Shown here: in pieces, positions 1 through 8,992 of the stretch
Numbering within the stretch: position 1 is the first letter of the stretch
Layout: each line of letters starts with the position of its first letter
Assembly: GCA_020635855.1 (NCBI GenBank)
Contig: JACJYZ010000002.1
Location: forward strand, 186,001 to 250,000
Direction of reading: 5' to 3'
Length of the DNA: 64,000 bases
From: Flavobacteriales bacterium
Lineage (GTDB): Bacteria > Bacteroidota > Bacteroidia > JACJYZ01
Translations under genes and position numbers: made by a program
Notes under the pieces: model-generated
Database searches by the model: none
What the model saw: only the letters and a program-made list of their open reading frames with translations
Told to the model about the DNA's origin: nothing

Positions 1-2530
1 TGGTATAACCCAAGGTTGCATTTACTACATAAGGTGCTTGTCCGAACATCTCGCGGGTATCCGGGTGGTTGGGGTTGGTGGCGCGAATGTTGGCCAGTTC
101 CTGTTTGTCGATGCTCACGGAAGACTTCACCAGGGTGAGGTTACCGCCGATGTTGAAGTTGCTCAGTGCAGGTGTGATCATGGAGAGGTTCCTTCGGACT
201 TCCACCTCAGCTCCGTAGGCAATGGCTTCTTTCACGTTCCGGTAGTTCAGCTCGGGATTGGCGGAAACAGGGTTGAATGCGCGTTCGATGGGGTTCTGGA
301 AACGCTTTCCGAAAACGCCGAAGGAGATCACTTCACCTGAGCTCGGATAAAGTTCCCATCTCAGGTCAAGGTTGTCGACCAGTGTTCTTTCCAGGTTCAG
401 GTTACCCACCATCACATAGTCGCCAACGAAGTCGAACGAGGCGAAAGGTGCCAGCTCACGGAAAGTGGGTCGGGCCAATGTGCGGCTGCAGGCAAAACGA
501 AGGTTGGAGGTGTCTTTCTTCAGGAAGTAGGTCACATTCAGTGCGGGCAGCAGATCGTTGCCTTTCAGGTAGCCGGCGGGCAGGTCCAGGTTAAGGCTCT
601 TTACATCGATGTTGGTTTGTTCGAACCGGAGTCCGGTGATGATGCGGAATTTGTTCAGTTCCACGTCTCCCATCACGTAAGCTGCACTTACGCGTTCGTT
701 ACCGATGTAGCTGTTGCGGCGTTCGCTTGCATCCAGCATGTATACGAAGGAAGTGGTAGACAGGTCCATGTTTTCATCCGCGAAGAAGGCCTCCATATCG
801 CCCTGGTAGTTCAGGCCCTGAAAGCGGAAGTCAAAGCGTCTTTCGCCAAAGTTGCGGTGCTTCTGCACATTCGATAATCCTGATTTGAACTTCACATCAT
901 GTCCTGCGATGGTGACCGGCAATTCGAAATTCACTTTCGTGTCGATGTTGTTTTCTTCGAGGTCACGGAAATATCGGCTGGGAGGTCCGTAAATGGACGG
1001 ATTCAATGAGAACAACGTGTCCGGTGCGTCCTGTCCGGTTTGTGTCATCCTGTAATCGTTGGTCACAAAGCGCAGATCGGGTTCAATTTGGGTGGAGTGG
1101 GTATAGGATGCAAGCCAGTCCATTTTGAAACCGTCGGCATTGTGTTGCAACAGGTGTTGGCCCTTGAGCTGGGCGGAGGTGATGCTGCGTTCTTTGTAGC
1201 CGAGGGTGCGGGTTTGCTGGTAAAGGCCTTTGGCATCTTTGGCGATTTCTCCTTCCAGGTAACGGGCGGAGTTGATGCCGTCCTGATTGCGCATCACCAT
1301 GAGGCCGATGTTGTCGTTATCGGACATCCGGAGCGACATGCTGGCCAATGCACCCCAGGTTACTTCTTCCTGTCCTTTGGTGTCATCAAACAACAGTTCC
1401 TTGTTGAGGGTTTCCACGGTGTTGGCCGATCCTGTTTGTGTGTACCTTCCGGTTTCGCCGTGCTGGTACATCTGGTAGCCATGACCATAAGTAATGCCGG
1501 CGATGTAGCCCATTTCTTTGCCGAAGAGGGAATCCTTGTTGCCGATAGAGAAGGAATAACCCTGGTCCAGGAATGAGCGTGTGCGCACGGGAGTCAGTTC
1601 TTTGTTGAATGACCGGGTCATGGTTTGCAGCAGGTCGTTGTCTGTGTAAAGGTCAGGAACGGGTTTGGTGCCGATGGCTGTGGGGATGGCGCGGGTACCG
1701 TCGTCAAACCCCATCCAGTCGGTCTTGCCTTTGTTGGCTGAGAGGAAGTCCTTGCGGAGGTTGCTGTTGCGGTTGTAACCGAGCGACACGCCGTACTGCA
1801 GGGTGAAATGGCTCGGGTAATCCTTGGTGGTGATGTTCACCAGTCCGCCGGTGAAGCTGCCGGGAAGATCCGGGCTGAAAGATTTCACCACACTCATGTT
1901 TTCAATGAGGTTGGTGGGGAAGAGATCTACCTGTACCGAGTTGCGGTTGGGATCCAGTCCAGGAATTTCGGCTCCGTTCAGGGTGGTTTTGCTGTAGCGA
2001 TCACTCAGGCCGCGGACGTATACATATTTTCCGCCTTCTACGGATGCACCGGGTAGCCTTTTCAATGCAGAAGCCGCGTCGCCATCGCTGCCTTTGGCGA
2101 TCTGTTCGGCACCCAGCACGTTCATTACCGTGGGGGCTTTCTTTTCAAGTGCCCGGGCATACCCTTCGGTTTTGGTGTTGACTTTGGCGGTGATGTTCAC
2201 ATTATTGATCATGAAAGACATCTGACCAAGACCGAAGTTCAGTTCCTTGGTTTGGTTGGCTTTGATTTCTACAACCTGGGTATCGGCCTGGTAAGAGATA
2301 TACTGGCAAACCAGCTTGACTTTTCCCGCAGGCACGTTGGTAAGGGTGTACTTTCCGTCAAAATCGGTTGATGTGCCTTGTGTGGTGCCGGCAACAAACA
2401 CGGCTGCACCGTACAACGACTCCTTTGAAGAACTGTCGATGACCCGACCTCTGATGGTTCCTTCCTGGGCATAAACCACCTGTGATACCATCAGGATTCC
2501 CAGAACGTGCAAGATCAGCTTTGCTTTCAT
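1..2530 (-). CDS. TonB-dependent receptor, C-terminus beyond window
   Basis: This is an outer-membrane receptor that imports a substrate using TonB energy; the substrate is unknown. The reading frame is open from an ATG at 2530 to the window edge, about 843 codons without a stop. The product starts with a signal peptide ending in VVYAQ, followed by a carboxypeptidase-regulatory-like domain (about residues 22-100, with GTIRGRVIDSSSKESLYGA). A plug domain comes next, with typical features such as LKRLPGASVEGGKYVYVRG and a GGLVNI motif near its end. The rest looks like beta-barrel sequence. A beta-helix-like lipoprotein gene ends 153 bp upstream on the same strand, so the two may work as a pair, although a hairpin lies between them. 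The C-terminus lies outside the window, so full length cannot be judged. Confidence 0.9.
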   Translation of the reverse strand, partial: MKAKLILHVLGILMVSQVVYAQEGTIRGRVIDSSSKESLYGAAVFVAGTTQGTSTDFDGKYTLTNVPAGKVKLVCQYISYQADTQVVEIKANQTKELNFGLGQMSFMINNVNITAKVNTKTEGYARALEKKAPTVMNVLGAEQIAKGSDGDAASALKRLPGASVEGGKYVYVRGLSDRYSKTTLNGAEIPGLDPNRNSVQVDLFPTNLIENMSVVKSFSPDLPGSFTGGLVNITTKDYPSHFTLQYGVSLGYNRNSNLRKDFLSANKGKTDWMGFDDGTRAIPTAIGTKPVPDLYTDNDLLQTMTRSFNKELTPVRTRSFLDQGYSFSIGNKDSLFGKEMGYIAGITYGHGYQMYQHGETGRYTQTGSANTVETLNKELLFDDTKGQEEVTWGALASMSLRMSDNDNIGLMVMRNQDGINSARYLEGEIAKDAKGLYQQTRTLGYKERSITSAQLKGQHLLQHNADGFKMDWLASYTHSTQIEPDLRFVTNDYRMTQTGQDAPDTLFSLNPSIYGPPSRYFRDLEENNIDTKVNFELPVTIAGHDVKFKSGLSNVQKHRNFGERRFDFRFQGLNYQGDMEAFFADENMDLSTTSFVYMLDASERRNSYIGNERVSAAYVMGDVELNKFRIITGLRFEQTNIDVKSLNLDLPAGYLKGNDLLPALNVTYFLKKDTSNLRFACSRTLARPTFRELAPFASFDFVGDYVMVGNLNLERTLVDNLDLRWELYPSSGEVISFGVFGKRFQNPIERAFNPVSANPELNYRNVKEAIAYGAEVEVRRNLSMITPALSNFNIGGNLTLVKSSVSIDKQELANIRATNPNHPDTREMFGQAPYVVNATLGYT

Positions 2531-2626
2531 CACAATGTTTCTTTTTTGTTTGTTACAAAATTCGGTCAATGCCGTTGCCGGTAGGTTAGGCCAATGTTAA
2601 CAAAACGTTAAGTACCCCCAAACAGC

Positions 2627-2657
2627 AACACCGCAGGGTGGTGTGCCCTGCGGTGTT
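2627..2657 (-). terminator. Hairpin after the beta-helix lipoprotein gene
   Basis: There is a perfect 12-bp inverted repeat (AACACCGCAGGG and its complement) with a 7-nt loop. It lies 27 bp past the stop of the minus-strand lipoprotein gene and before the receptor gene. On the minus strand it is followed only by a weak T stretch. It could be an attenuating terminator or an mRNA-stabilising hairpin that sets different levels of the two products. Confidence 0.55.
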
Positions 2658-2683
2658 CTGCAATTGGTAATGATGAAGAAGCA

Positions 2684-4192
2684 CTATTTCACGAAGCCGT
2701 CTTCGTCGATCAGGGTCCAGCCTTTGATCCAGGCGGTTGTTCCTTTCTTGAAGGCGCCTTTGTATTGTACTGCCGTGAACCAGCTGTCACTCGGAGCTGT
2801 TCCGGTAGGCAGTGTGTTTGAAGGAACCAGGTCCAGTAGCATGCTGCCGGCGGTCAGTGTGGTTACGATACCGGGATCGGCCACGCTGTTGTTATTGCTG
2901 GCGAAGCTGGCTTCCCAGGCTGCCTGTGCACCGCCATCGGTTGCACCAGATCCCAGGGTTACTTTGAAGAGGTCTGAAGCTGTGGCGCCTGTACCGGCTA
3001 CGGCTACATCATAGAATACGTTGCCAACCATTTTCAACTCACCTGCACCGAAGCGTGCATAGGAATCTTCACCGCTGGCCAGTTTTTCAACGTCGATGCC
3101 TTTGCCCCAGCCTACGAAAATGCTGTTGTGGTATTCGCCACCGGCATTGTCACGGAATGTCACACAGTGGTTACCACCGGCGATGCCTTTTCCGACATAA
3201 GTAGCATTGTAGATTTTCGGGTGGGCATAAGGACTGCCGTCTTCAGGATCGGTACCGCCGTCGTGCTCACCACCGCGGTCACCGGCATTGGTTTCCTGGA
3301 TCACTACCCAGAACTGTCCTTTACCACGAAAACCTTCGTCGTAATCAAAACCGTCGTCACCGCAGAAAGCGAGTACCGCGTGTTTCACGCCCACGGTGCC
3401 CCCGAAGAATTCGATGCCATCGTCATTGTTGGCAATTACTTCCAGGTAATCGATGGTGGTTCCGGAGCCTACACCGCCAAGGGTAAGACCGTTGATCTCG
3501 TTGCCTTCGCCAATGTCTGTTCCACCATGACGGATGGATACATATTTGATGGTACCTGAGTTGTCGGTGTCATCGCTACCGCCGTAAAGGCCGCGCGCCT
3601 CTGTAGTGGGAATACCTTCTACCGCTGTTTCTCCGGGAGATGAATTCAGCTTGGCTTTACCCAGTACGATCACACCGCCCCACAAACCACGGGTGTAGGT
3701 GGGGATGTTGCCGTTCAGTTGGTCCGATTCTGCTGTGAAAATAATGGGATCGGCTGCTGTACCTACGGCATTGATTTTGGCGCCGCGTGCAACGATCAGT
3801 GCAGAGGCGTTTTCACCCTGACCTGATTTACCTTTGATCACGGTACCGGCCTGAATGGTCAGTGTTTGTCCTTCGTTCACAAACACCAGTCCGTTCAGGA
3901 TCCATGTCTTGCTTTTGGTAAGGGTCATGGTGCCGATACCTTCTCCGTTGTCTTTAATGGTTACCAGCGTATCGCTGCCAACAACGGTTTCTGTGAAGGT
4001 AGTTTCTGTGCTGGTCTCATCCTTTTCGCAGGAACCATCATCTTTCTCAGCATCCGCATCGTAGTTTTTTGCAGTGGGGTCTGTACAACCCTCTTTCTTT
4101 GAGCAGCCCTGGGAGGTAACCAGTACAGCTGCCAAAAACAGCAAAGACAGTCCCTTCCAAACCATCTTCGTGTTGTCTTTTTGTGTTGTCAT
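2684..4192 (-). CDS. Lipoprotein with right-handed beta-helix-like repeats
   Basis: I do not recognise a specific function. The 502-residue product has a hydrophobic N-terminus ending in a lipobox (SQGC, about residue 30), so it should be lipid-anchored. A short Cys-bounded segment follows (GCTDPTAKNYDADAEKDDGS), an acidic module often seen in Bacteroidota surface proteins. The remainder is rich in Gly, Asn and Asp with spaced short hydrophobic strands, for example ILNGLVFVNEGQTLTIQAGT and LWGGVIVLGKAKL, which suggests a parallel beta-helix. It lies upstream of and in line with a TonB-dependent receptor and could be its surface partner, although a hairpin separates the genes. The substrate is not indicated. 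An alternative start is Met10. Confidence 0.8.
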   Translation of the reverse strand: MTTQKDNTKMVWKGLSLLFLAAVLVTSQGCSKKEGCTDPTAKNYDADAEKDDGSCEKDETSTETTFTETVVGSDTLVTIKDNGEGIGTMTLTKSKTWILNGLVFVNEGQTLTIQAGTVIKGKSGQGENASALIVARGAKINAVGTAADPIIFTAESDQLNGNIPTYTRGLWGGVIVLGKAKLNSSPGETAVEGIPTTEARGLYGGSDDTDNSGTIKYVSIRHGGTDIGEGNEINGLTLGGVGSGTTIDYLEVIANNDDGIEFFGGTVGVKHAVLAFCGDDGFDYDEGFRGKGQFWVVIQETNAGDRGGEHDGGTDPEDGSPYAHPKIYNATYVGKGIAGGNHCVTFRDNAGGEYHNSIFVGWGKGIDVEKLASGEDSYARFGAGELKMVGNVFYDVAVAGTGATASDLFKVTLGSGATDGGAQAAWEASFASNNNSVADPGIVTTLTAGSMLLDLVPSNTLPTGTAPSDSWFTAVQYKGAFKKGTTAWIKGWTLIDEDGFVK

Positions 4193-4395
4193 CTTGTTAG
4201 AGGTATTTTGTTTTAGGTTACGAGGGCAAAGGAATAGCCACTATGTTACCTGATTGTGAAATCGACATTACGGATGGTTTAGGATATCTCCGCCTTGCGG
4301 TTATGTTGGGTTAACACAACCGCGTGTATGCCCTGAATATGAACGCTATTGCGCCACCTCAAGCAGTAAGAATGTGCCGGTTGGTGAGATTTTTT

Positions 4396-4467
4396 GCCAC
4401 TAAGGCACAAAGACACAAAGGTTCGGCTGGAACTGATTTGTGAATGTGCGCAGTGCCCCTTTGTGGC
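4396..4467. repeat. Dispersed inverted repeat, GCCACnAAGGCAC family, copy 1
   Basis: The left arm GCCACTAAGGCACAAAG (4396-4412) faces an imperfect complement at 4453-4467 across about 40 bp. The same arms and spacing recur at 12603-12678. It sits in the 332-bp gap 4193-4524 between two minus-strand genes; I see nothing else in that gap except a possible promoter region for the gene at 4192. Confidence 0.6.
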
Positions 4468-4524
4468 ATTTGTCAGATGGTGTTGCTACATGCAAGTCAC
4501 CTTCTCAGAAAGAAAAACAAGGGC

Positions 4525-5757
4525 TTACCACTTCGGATACATCCTTACAGTGTACTTCACCTTTTCTGATCCGGGTGTGCCGTATGTGTAAGCAAGTACA
4601 AATGTTTGATTGGTCCTTGGCAGGAGTACTGGAAATGCCACCGGCCCGTCTTCGGTGATGTGTTCGGTGTACAGAACGTTTCCGTGCGGGTTTCTGAATT
4701 GCAAACCGATCCTTGGCACAAAGTGTTCGCCCTGTTTCGCCACCTCATCCCAAACAATGATCAGGTTGCCGTTGTCGAAGGCAGCGATCTGTGGATGCTT
4801 GGATGATGCCACACCGCTCACGCTGTCGCGTACCGAGAATGTTTCACCCCCGTCTTCGGAGTGGGCATAGAACACACCCGCCGGGTCGCCACCGGTGTAC
4901 CAGGCAAAATGAAGGACGTCTCCGGTTGCAACCATGGAAGGGCCGGTGTGCGGACAACCATTCAGGATCCAGTTGTCAGGGCTGATGCGCTTTGCTTCAG
5001 AGAAAGTGGCACCGTTATCTGTTGACACGGCATGCACCATGTCACGGATCGAATCCTGTATGATGTCGCGGTACGCCACATGGATGTTGTGCTGCGGATC
5101 TATATATAGGTCGGTCCGGCAGCAGGGACACACCGAAGCGCCGATGGGTTTTTCGTTGGCAAATCCCTTTCGTCCATCCGTTACCGCATAGTATAAGCTG
5201 GAACCTTCCGCTTTGACTTCCTCGCGGTTGTCGAGCCAAATTGTCGCCACCTCACCGTTGGGCAGCAGGGCCATGTCGAAATAGCGCTGGTCCTGGCTGG
5301 TGGTGTCTTGCACCAACGGTTTGGCCTCGGTCCATGTCTTGCCCTTATCCCACGACTGGGCGTAGGATACCAGTCCCCAGTACTTGTTCGCCGGACTCGG
5401 ATTGGCCTTTCCCCACATCGCAATGATGCTTCCGTCGGGGCGGAAGATGATTTTGGGCAGGTTCTCTCCGTGCGGATGTACATCCGTGCTGGGTGTCACC
5501 ACCACGGGGCTTCCGAAAGCATCGTCTTCATCATCCGATATAGCGAAGCACATCACCGCGGTTGTGTCGGTGAGGTGACGTACCCAGCTGAGTACGGGCC
5601 TGCCTTTTGGATCCCTGGTCAGGAATGGGCATGAGGATGGGTATGAATCCACGGCGACCGATTCAGGGTTTGTCGGAACATCCTCCGGGTTCACCTGGGT
5701 GTTCTGACAGGATGCAAAGAGAAGTGTGCAGGATAAAAATGTGAGGGCGTATTTCAT
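4525..5757 (-). CDS. Sialidase-like BNR-propeller lipoprotein with CPCC motif
   Basis: The start at 5757 gives a 410-residue product with a signal ending in a lipobox (LLFASC), so the protein should be lipid-anchored in the envelope; an earlier ATG at 5796 would put an odd extension before the signal. The body has several BNR / Asp-box-like repeats (SWDKGKTWTEA, STDNGATFSEA, SEDGGETFS), typical of six-bladed sialidase-fold propellers. Extra conserved-looking cysteines stand out: VCPCCR near residue 205 and NGCPHTGP near residue 270. These suggest metal binding or disulfides rather than sugar cleavage, and I see no clear set of sialidase catalytic residues. It begins 39 bp after the stop of a TonB-dependent receptor, as the last gene of a three-gene unit. 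A role in metal acquisition is inference. Confidence 0.75.
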   Translation of the reverse strand: MKYALTFLSCTLLFASCQNTQVNPEDVPTNPESVAVDSYPSSCPFLTRDPKGRPVLSWVRHLTDTTAVMCFAISDDEDDAFGSPVVVTPSTDVHPHGENLPKIIFRPDGSIIAMWGKANPSPANKYWGLVSYAQSWDKGKTWTEAKPLVQDTTSQDQRYFDMALLPNGEVATIWLDNREEVKAEGSSLYYAVTDGRKGFANEKPIGASVCPCCRTDLYIDPQHNIHVAYRDIIQDSIRDMVHAVSTDNGATFSEAKRISPDNWILNGCPHTGPSMVATGDVLHFAWYTGGDPAGVFYAHSEDGGETFSVRDSVSGVASSKHPQIAAFDNGNLIIVWDEVAKQGEHFVPRIGLQFRNPHGNVLYTEHITEDGPVAFPVLLPRTNQTFVLAYTYGTPGSEKVKYTVRMYPKW

Positions 5758-5796
5758 GGTGGGAGTTGTGTGTGCCTTTCCGGCCGTATGTGTCAT

Positions 5797-8130
5797 TTAT
5801 TCTTTTTCATCGGTGATCGTGTACTTGAAGCCGAGCACGACCAGCCTGGGCGCACCGGCGGCAAAGCTGTCTTTGTTGTTGCTGCGTGTGACGCTGGTGG
5901 CGAACAACTCGTCGGTCAGGTTCAGGATGTTTCCATAAACCTCCAATCCTTTGAAGGCATAACCGGCCCGCAGGTTCAGCAGGCTCACACCGCGGATCAG
6001 CAGGGTTTTGTCTTCATACCTGCTGGTGTTGTCATCGTTTTTGTACCACGGACCGATGCCTTGCCATTCCAGTGAAAGACGGAGGCCTTTCACCGCTTTC
6101 GGCTTGCAGGTGATTTCCGCATTGGCGATGAAACCCGGTGCTTCGGGCATGTATTTTCCATCATAGGAGACCACCTCACCGCCGGCGGTTTCCTGTACAA
6201 CATACCGCACATATTTGTGAACGGCCTGGCTGCCTCCGATGCGCAGGAACACGTCGGTTGCCGGTTTCCATGTTACGCTGTATTCCATGCCCTGGTGCAG
6301 GGTTTTGCCGGAGTTGCGGTTTTCGGTGGAGTTGTCGGGCAGGCGGAAAGAGATGATTTCATTGGTGCCTTCCATCCGGTAGATGCAAACATCCAGGTAG
6401 AGTTTATCCTTCATGAGGGCCGTCCACCCGCCGGCTTCATAGCTGTTGAAGGAAGCCGGTTTCAGGGTGGGTACCTTGGTTCCGTTGAACAGGTCGGATG
6501 CCTGGGGCGGCGCGAATCCGTGGCTGTAATTGGCATATACGCCCGACTGATCACCGAGGCTGTAGGTAAGTCCGAGCCTGGGCGACACCGTGGCGTTGGT
6601 GATGGACGTGTCCGGCACACCGGAATACGCCTGTGCGGAGAGGTGGTTGTTATAGCCGTAGCTGAGCTGGTCGTAACGCAGTCCGACCACCACCTTGAGT
6701 TTCTCCGTGGGGTTCGCTTCAAACTGGGCATAGGCGCCGATGCCGAGCAGATTGGTGCGGTAATCGGCCAGCAGCGAATCTGGGTGTGGGGTGAAGCCCG
6801 TGTAGTAGCCGGTTGTGGTATCCCGACCGATATCCAGGTAGGTAGCCCAATAGTCGTTGGGTGCGATGTTTGCCGCCACACCTGTGATCAGTTTGGATGC
6901 AAGCCAGCTCACCGGCTGCGTGTGTTGCGCCACCAATCCGTAGTTGTGGTAGCTGTTTTCATTTTCCTCACCTTTTGCGGCATACTTGTTCACGTTGCGG
7001 ATGCGGTACCTGGGCAACTGACCGATCGCATTCTGACCGTAGTAAGCGGATACGTCGGTGGTGGCTTTGCCGGCCCATTCATGGTTCAGGGTGATGCGCC
7101 CGCGGGTGGCGTTCACCTTGCGGTAGGAGAAAGCGTTGTTGCTGAGGTATTGCCTTGAATAAAATCCAACGCTGTCGATGCTGCCGCCTGTTTGTGTATC
7201 CAGGTTGTTGGAGGTCACATACCCGGTGAGGTGGTTGTGCTGGTTGAAGTGGTAGATGGCTTTGGCGGATATCGAACGCTTGTCGAGGTCGCTGTATGCC
7301 TGCCAGCTGTCGCGTTGGTTGGCCATGTACCCACCGATGCTGAGGCCGAACTTCGGGGTGATGTAGTTGCCGGCATAGAACTCCACCCGGCGGTAGCCGC
7401 TGTTGTTCATCTGGCTTCCGATGGTGGCCGTGGGCACAGCGGTGGGCGACTGGGTGATGAAGTTCACGGCGCCACCCACGGCGTTGCTGCCATAGATGGA
7501 TGAGGCCGGTCCCTTGATCACCTCCACGTTGCGGATGCCGAGCATGTTCACTTCGATCAGCTGGTTGTGGTTGAAGTTGCCGACGGGCGCGATGGGCAGT
7601 CCGTCTTCCAGGTAAAGGAAGTACGGGCGTTTGCTCATCGGCTGGCGGATGCTCATGGCATGCTGTTCATTGTTGAGGTCCTGCATGACCAATCCTGGTA
7701 CCTTGTTCAGCAATTGCGCAAACTGGGTGGCATTGGTTTCGTTGATCACCTGCGCAGGCAGTTGGTTCACGGTGGCGGGGATGTCTTTACGCTGCTGTTG
7801 GTCGCGGCTGGCGGTTACGGTTACGGCCTGCAGGTTCTGCACGAACGGATCGAGGCCTATGCGGATCCCGCTTCCGATGTTTGTTTTCACGGTTTGGGTG
7901 GCATAGCCTACAAAAGATGCCCGAAGGCTGTCGGCTGATTTTTCGGTGTTCAGCTGAAAGGTTCCGGTGAGGTCGGTCACGGTACCGGTTGTGGTTCCGG
8001 GTACGGTGATGTTCACACCGGCCAGGGGTTCGCGGGTTTCGGTATCAAATACTTTCCCGCTGTAGGTATGTTGTGCGGATGCATGTGTGGTGAACAGCAG
8101 CAACACGCCTACCATGGTCATGTATTTCAT
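5797..8130 (-). CDS. TonB-dependent receptor, possibly for a metal
   Basis: The 777-residue product is complete. It has a signal peptide (ending HASAQ), a carboxypeptidase-regulatory-like domain at about residues 20-100 (SGKVFDTETREPLAGVNI), a plug domain at about 115-225 (with VEVIKGPASSIYGSNAVGGA) and a TonB-dependent barrel ending in a typical ILNLTDELF...VLGFKYTI region. It imports a ligand across the outer membrane using TonB energy. It lies between a small Cys/His-rich membrane protein (76 bp upstream) and a propeller lipoprotein with a CPCC motif (downstream). That company points to a metal or metal chelate such as copper rather than a glycan; there is no SusD partner. The substrate is inference. 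Confidence 0.9.
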   Translation of the reverse strand: MKYMTMVGVLLLFTTHASAQHTYSGKVFDTETREPLAGVNITVPGTTTGTVTDLTGTFQLNTEKSADSLRASFVGYATQTVKTNIGSGIRIGLDPFVQNLQAVTVTASRDQQQRKDIPATVNQLPAQVINETNATQFAQLLNKVPGLVMQDLNNEQHAMSIRQPMSKRPYFLYLEDGLPIAPVGNFNHNQLIEVNMLGIRNVEVIKGPASSIYGSNAVGGAVNFITQSPTAVPTATIGSQMNNSGYRRVEFYAGNYITPKFGLSIGGYMANQRDSWQAYSDLDKRSISAKAIYHFNQHNHLTGYVTSNNLDTQTGGSIDSVGFYSRQYLSNNAFSYRKVNATRGRITLNHEWAGKATTDVSAYYGQNAIGQLPRYRIRNVNKYAAKGEENENSYHNYGLVAQHTQPVSWLASKLITGVAANIAPNDYWATYLDIGRDTTTGYYTGFTPHPDSLLADYRTNLLGIGAYAQFEANPTEKLKVVVGLRYDQLSYGYNNHLSAQAYSGVPDTSITNATVSPRLGLTYSLGDQSGVYANYSHGFAPPQASDLFNGTKVPTLKPASFNSYEAGGWTALMKDKLYLDVCIYRMEGTNEIISFRLPDNSTENRNSGKTLHQGMEYSVTWKPATDVFLRIGGSQAVHKYVRYVVQETAGGEVVSYDGKYMPEAPGFIANAEITCKPKAVKGLRLSLEWQGIGPWYKNDDNTSRYEDKTLLIRGVSLLNLRAGYAFKGLEVYGNILNLTDELFATSVTRSNNKDSFAAGAPRLVVLGFKYTITDEKE

Positions 8131-8206
8131 GGTAAATCAAGCTAAATGTTGATGACATAAACAGGTTCCGTCACACGTGATGGCGGAACAAACAATGTGT
8201 ATGTGA

Positions 8207-8581
8207 TCAGGCTGCGGGCGGGTGGAAGACCGCACGGGTATGCGGGTGAGAGTGGGTGGGGCGGTAAGGCGTGAAGGTTTTACCGACCCGGTTGATGTCT
8301 GCGAAATGGTTTGGTTCATTCCGTTGGGAGAAGAGCTGGATTTCGCGTTTTTCCTTGAACGGACTTGCGGGTGAGGTTTCCTTCTTTTCTTCCTTTTTCA
8401 GCATGTTTTTCATGTGGCACTTTCCGTGGCAGTGCATCTGGGGTTTGTCTTTGTTCACACAGAAGGCCTGCTCTAAATAATCCTGGTTGAGGTAGAAGTC
8501 GACCATGATCACCAGGCGGCTGAAGGTCTGGAAGAGGAAGACCGACAGCAGTGCAACGCCACATATCCGCTTGATGAGCAT
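8207..8581 (-). CDS. Small membrane protein with Cys/His-rich segment
   Basis: The 124-residue product begins with one hydrophobic segment (about residues 5-25, ICGVALLSVFLFQTFSRLVI). A short motif follows, CVNKDKPQMHCHGKCHMK (about residues 40-57), holding three Cys, two His and two Met that could bind a soft metal. The tail is charged and His-rich (HSHPHTR). I recall similar C-x-N-K-x-K-P-x-x-x-C-x-G-K-C proteins in Bacteroidota, often near copper or other metal genes, but no tested function. The start at 8581 is chosen because upstream sequence codes a Leu run unlike a natural N-terminus, and because a -7 promoter element ends just upstream. It is the first gene of a unit with a receptor and a propeller lipoprotein. 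Confidence 0.65.
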   Translation of the reverse strand: MLIKRICGVALLSVFLFQTFSRLVIMVDFYLNQDYLEQAFCVNKDKPQMHCHGKCHMKNMLKKEEKKETSPASPFKEKREIQLFSQRNEPNHFADINRVGKTFTPYRPTHSHPHTRAVFHPPAA

Positions 8582-8586
8582 GGGGG

Positions 8587-8594
8587 CAAAGGTA
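8587..8594 (-). promoter_or_regulatory. Bacteroidota -7 element, TACCTTTG
   Basis: A TAnnTTTG match on the minus strand ends 5 nt before the ATG at 8581. If used, transcription would begin at or next to the start codon, giving a leaderless or nearly leaderless mRNA for the Cys/His protein. No clear -33 TTTG was found at the usual distance. Confidence 0.4.
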
Positions 8595-8664
8595 GGGTAC
8601 AGCAAGAGCAACAGCAAGAGCATACAGCAAATGGATGAGGGCGTTTCGTCGGATGGGTTTTTGG

Positions 8665-8824
8665 GAAGATGGGCTGGGCGCAACGATAAATGAAAGAATC
8701 CCAGCGGAATTCAATGTTTATAGCAAACAGGAACATAGGAAAATTGTACGACCCCGTTGGGGTCGCACGTCATCTTATCGGTGCAATCTTCTATAAATAT
8801 TCAATGCCGTTGGCATTGGGTTCC
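8665..8824. repeat. 160-bp direct repeat, copy 1
   Basis: This 160-bp block is repeated in the same orientation at 9708-9867 with about nine mismatches by eye and no gaps. It contains small palindromes, including CGACCCCGTTGGGGTCG and CAATGCCGTTGGCATTG. It starts about 85 bp upstream of the Cys/His gene and has no convincing reading frame. The gap from 8825 to 8992 shows nothing I can assign. Confidence 0.85.
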
Positions 8825-8992
8825 CGTATGGGATTATCCATTCTGAAAGAATAAGGCAAGAAGGGAGGAGCTAAGCTTTCGGTAAAGACGGCAGTATATG
8901 GTGGAAAAATAACTGCCTAATTCAATCTGGGTATATGCGGATGCCTATAGGCATGTAAACAAGACTTGGTAAAGTAATTAAAGTATGTTGAG

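Noticed and set aside
6217..7158. 313-residue plus-strand open frame
   Set aside because: It lies wholly antisense to the well-supported TonB-dependent receptor.
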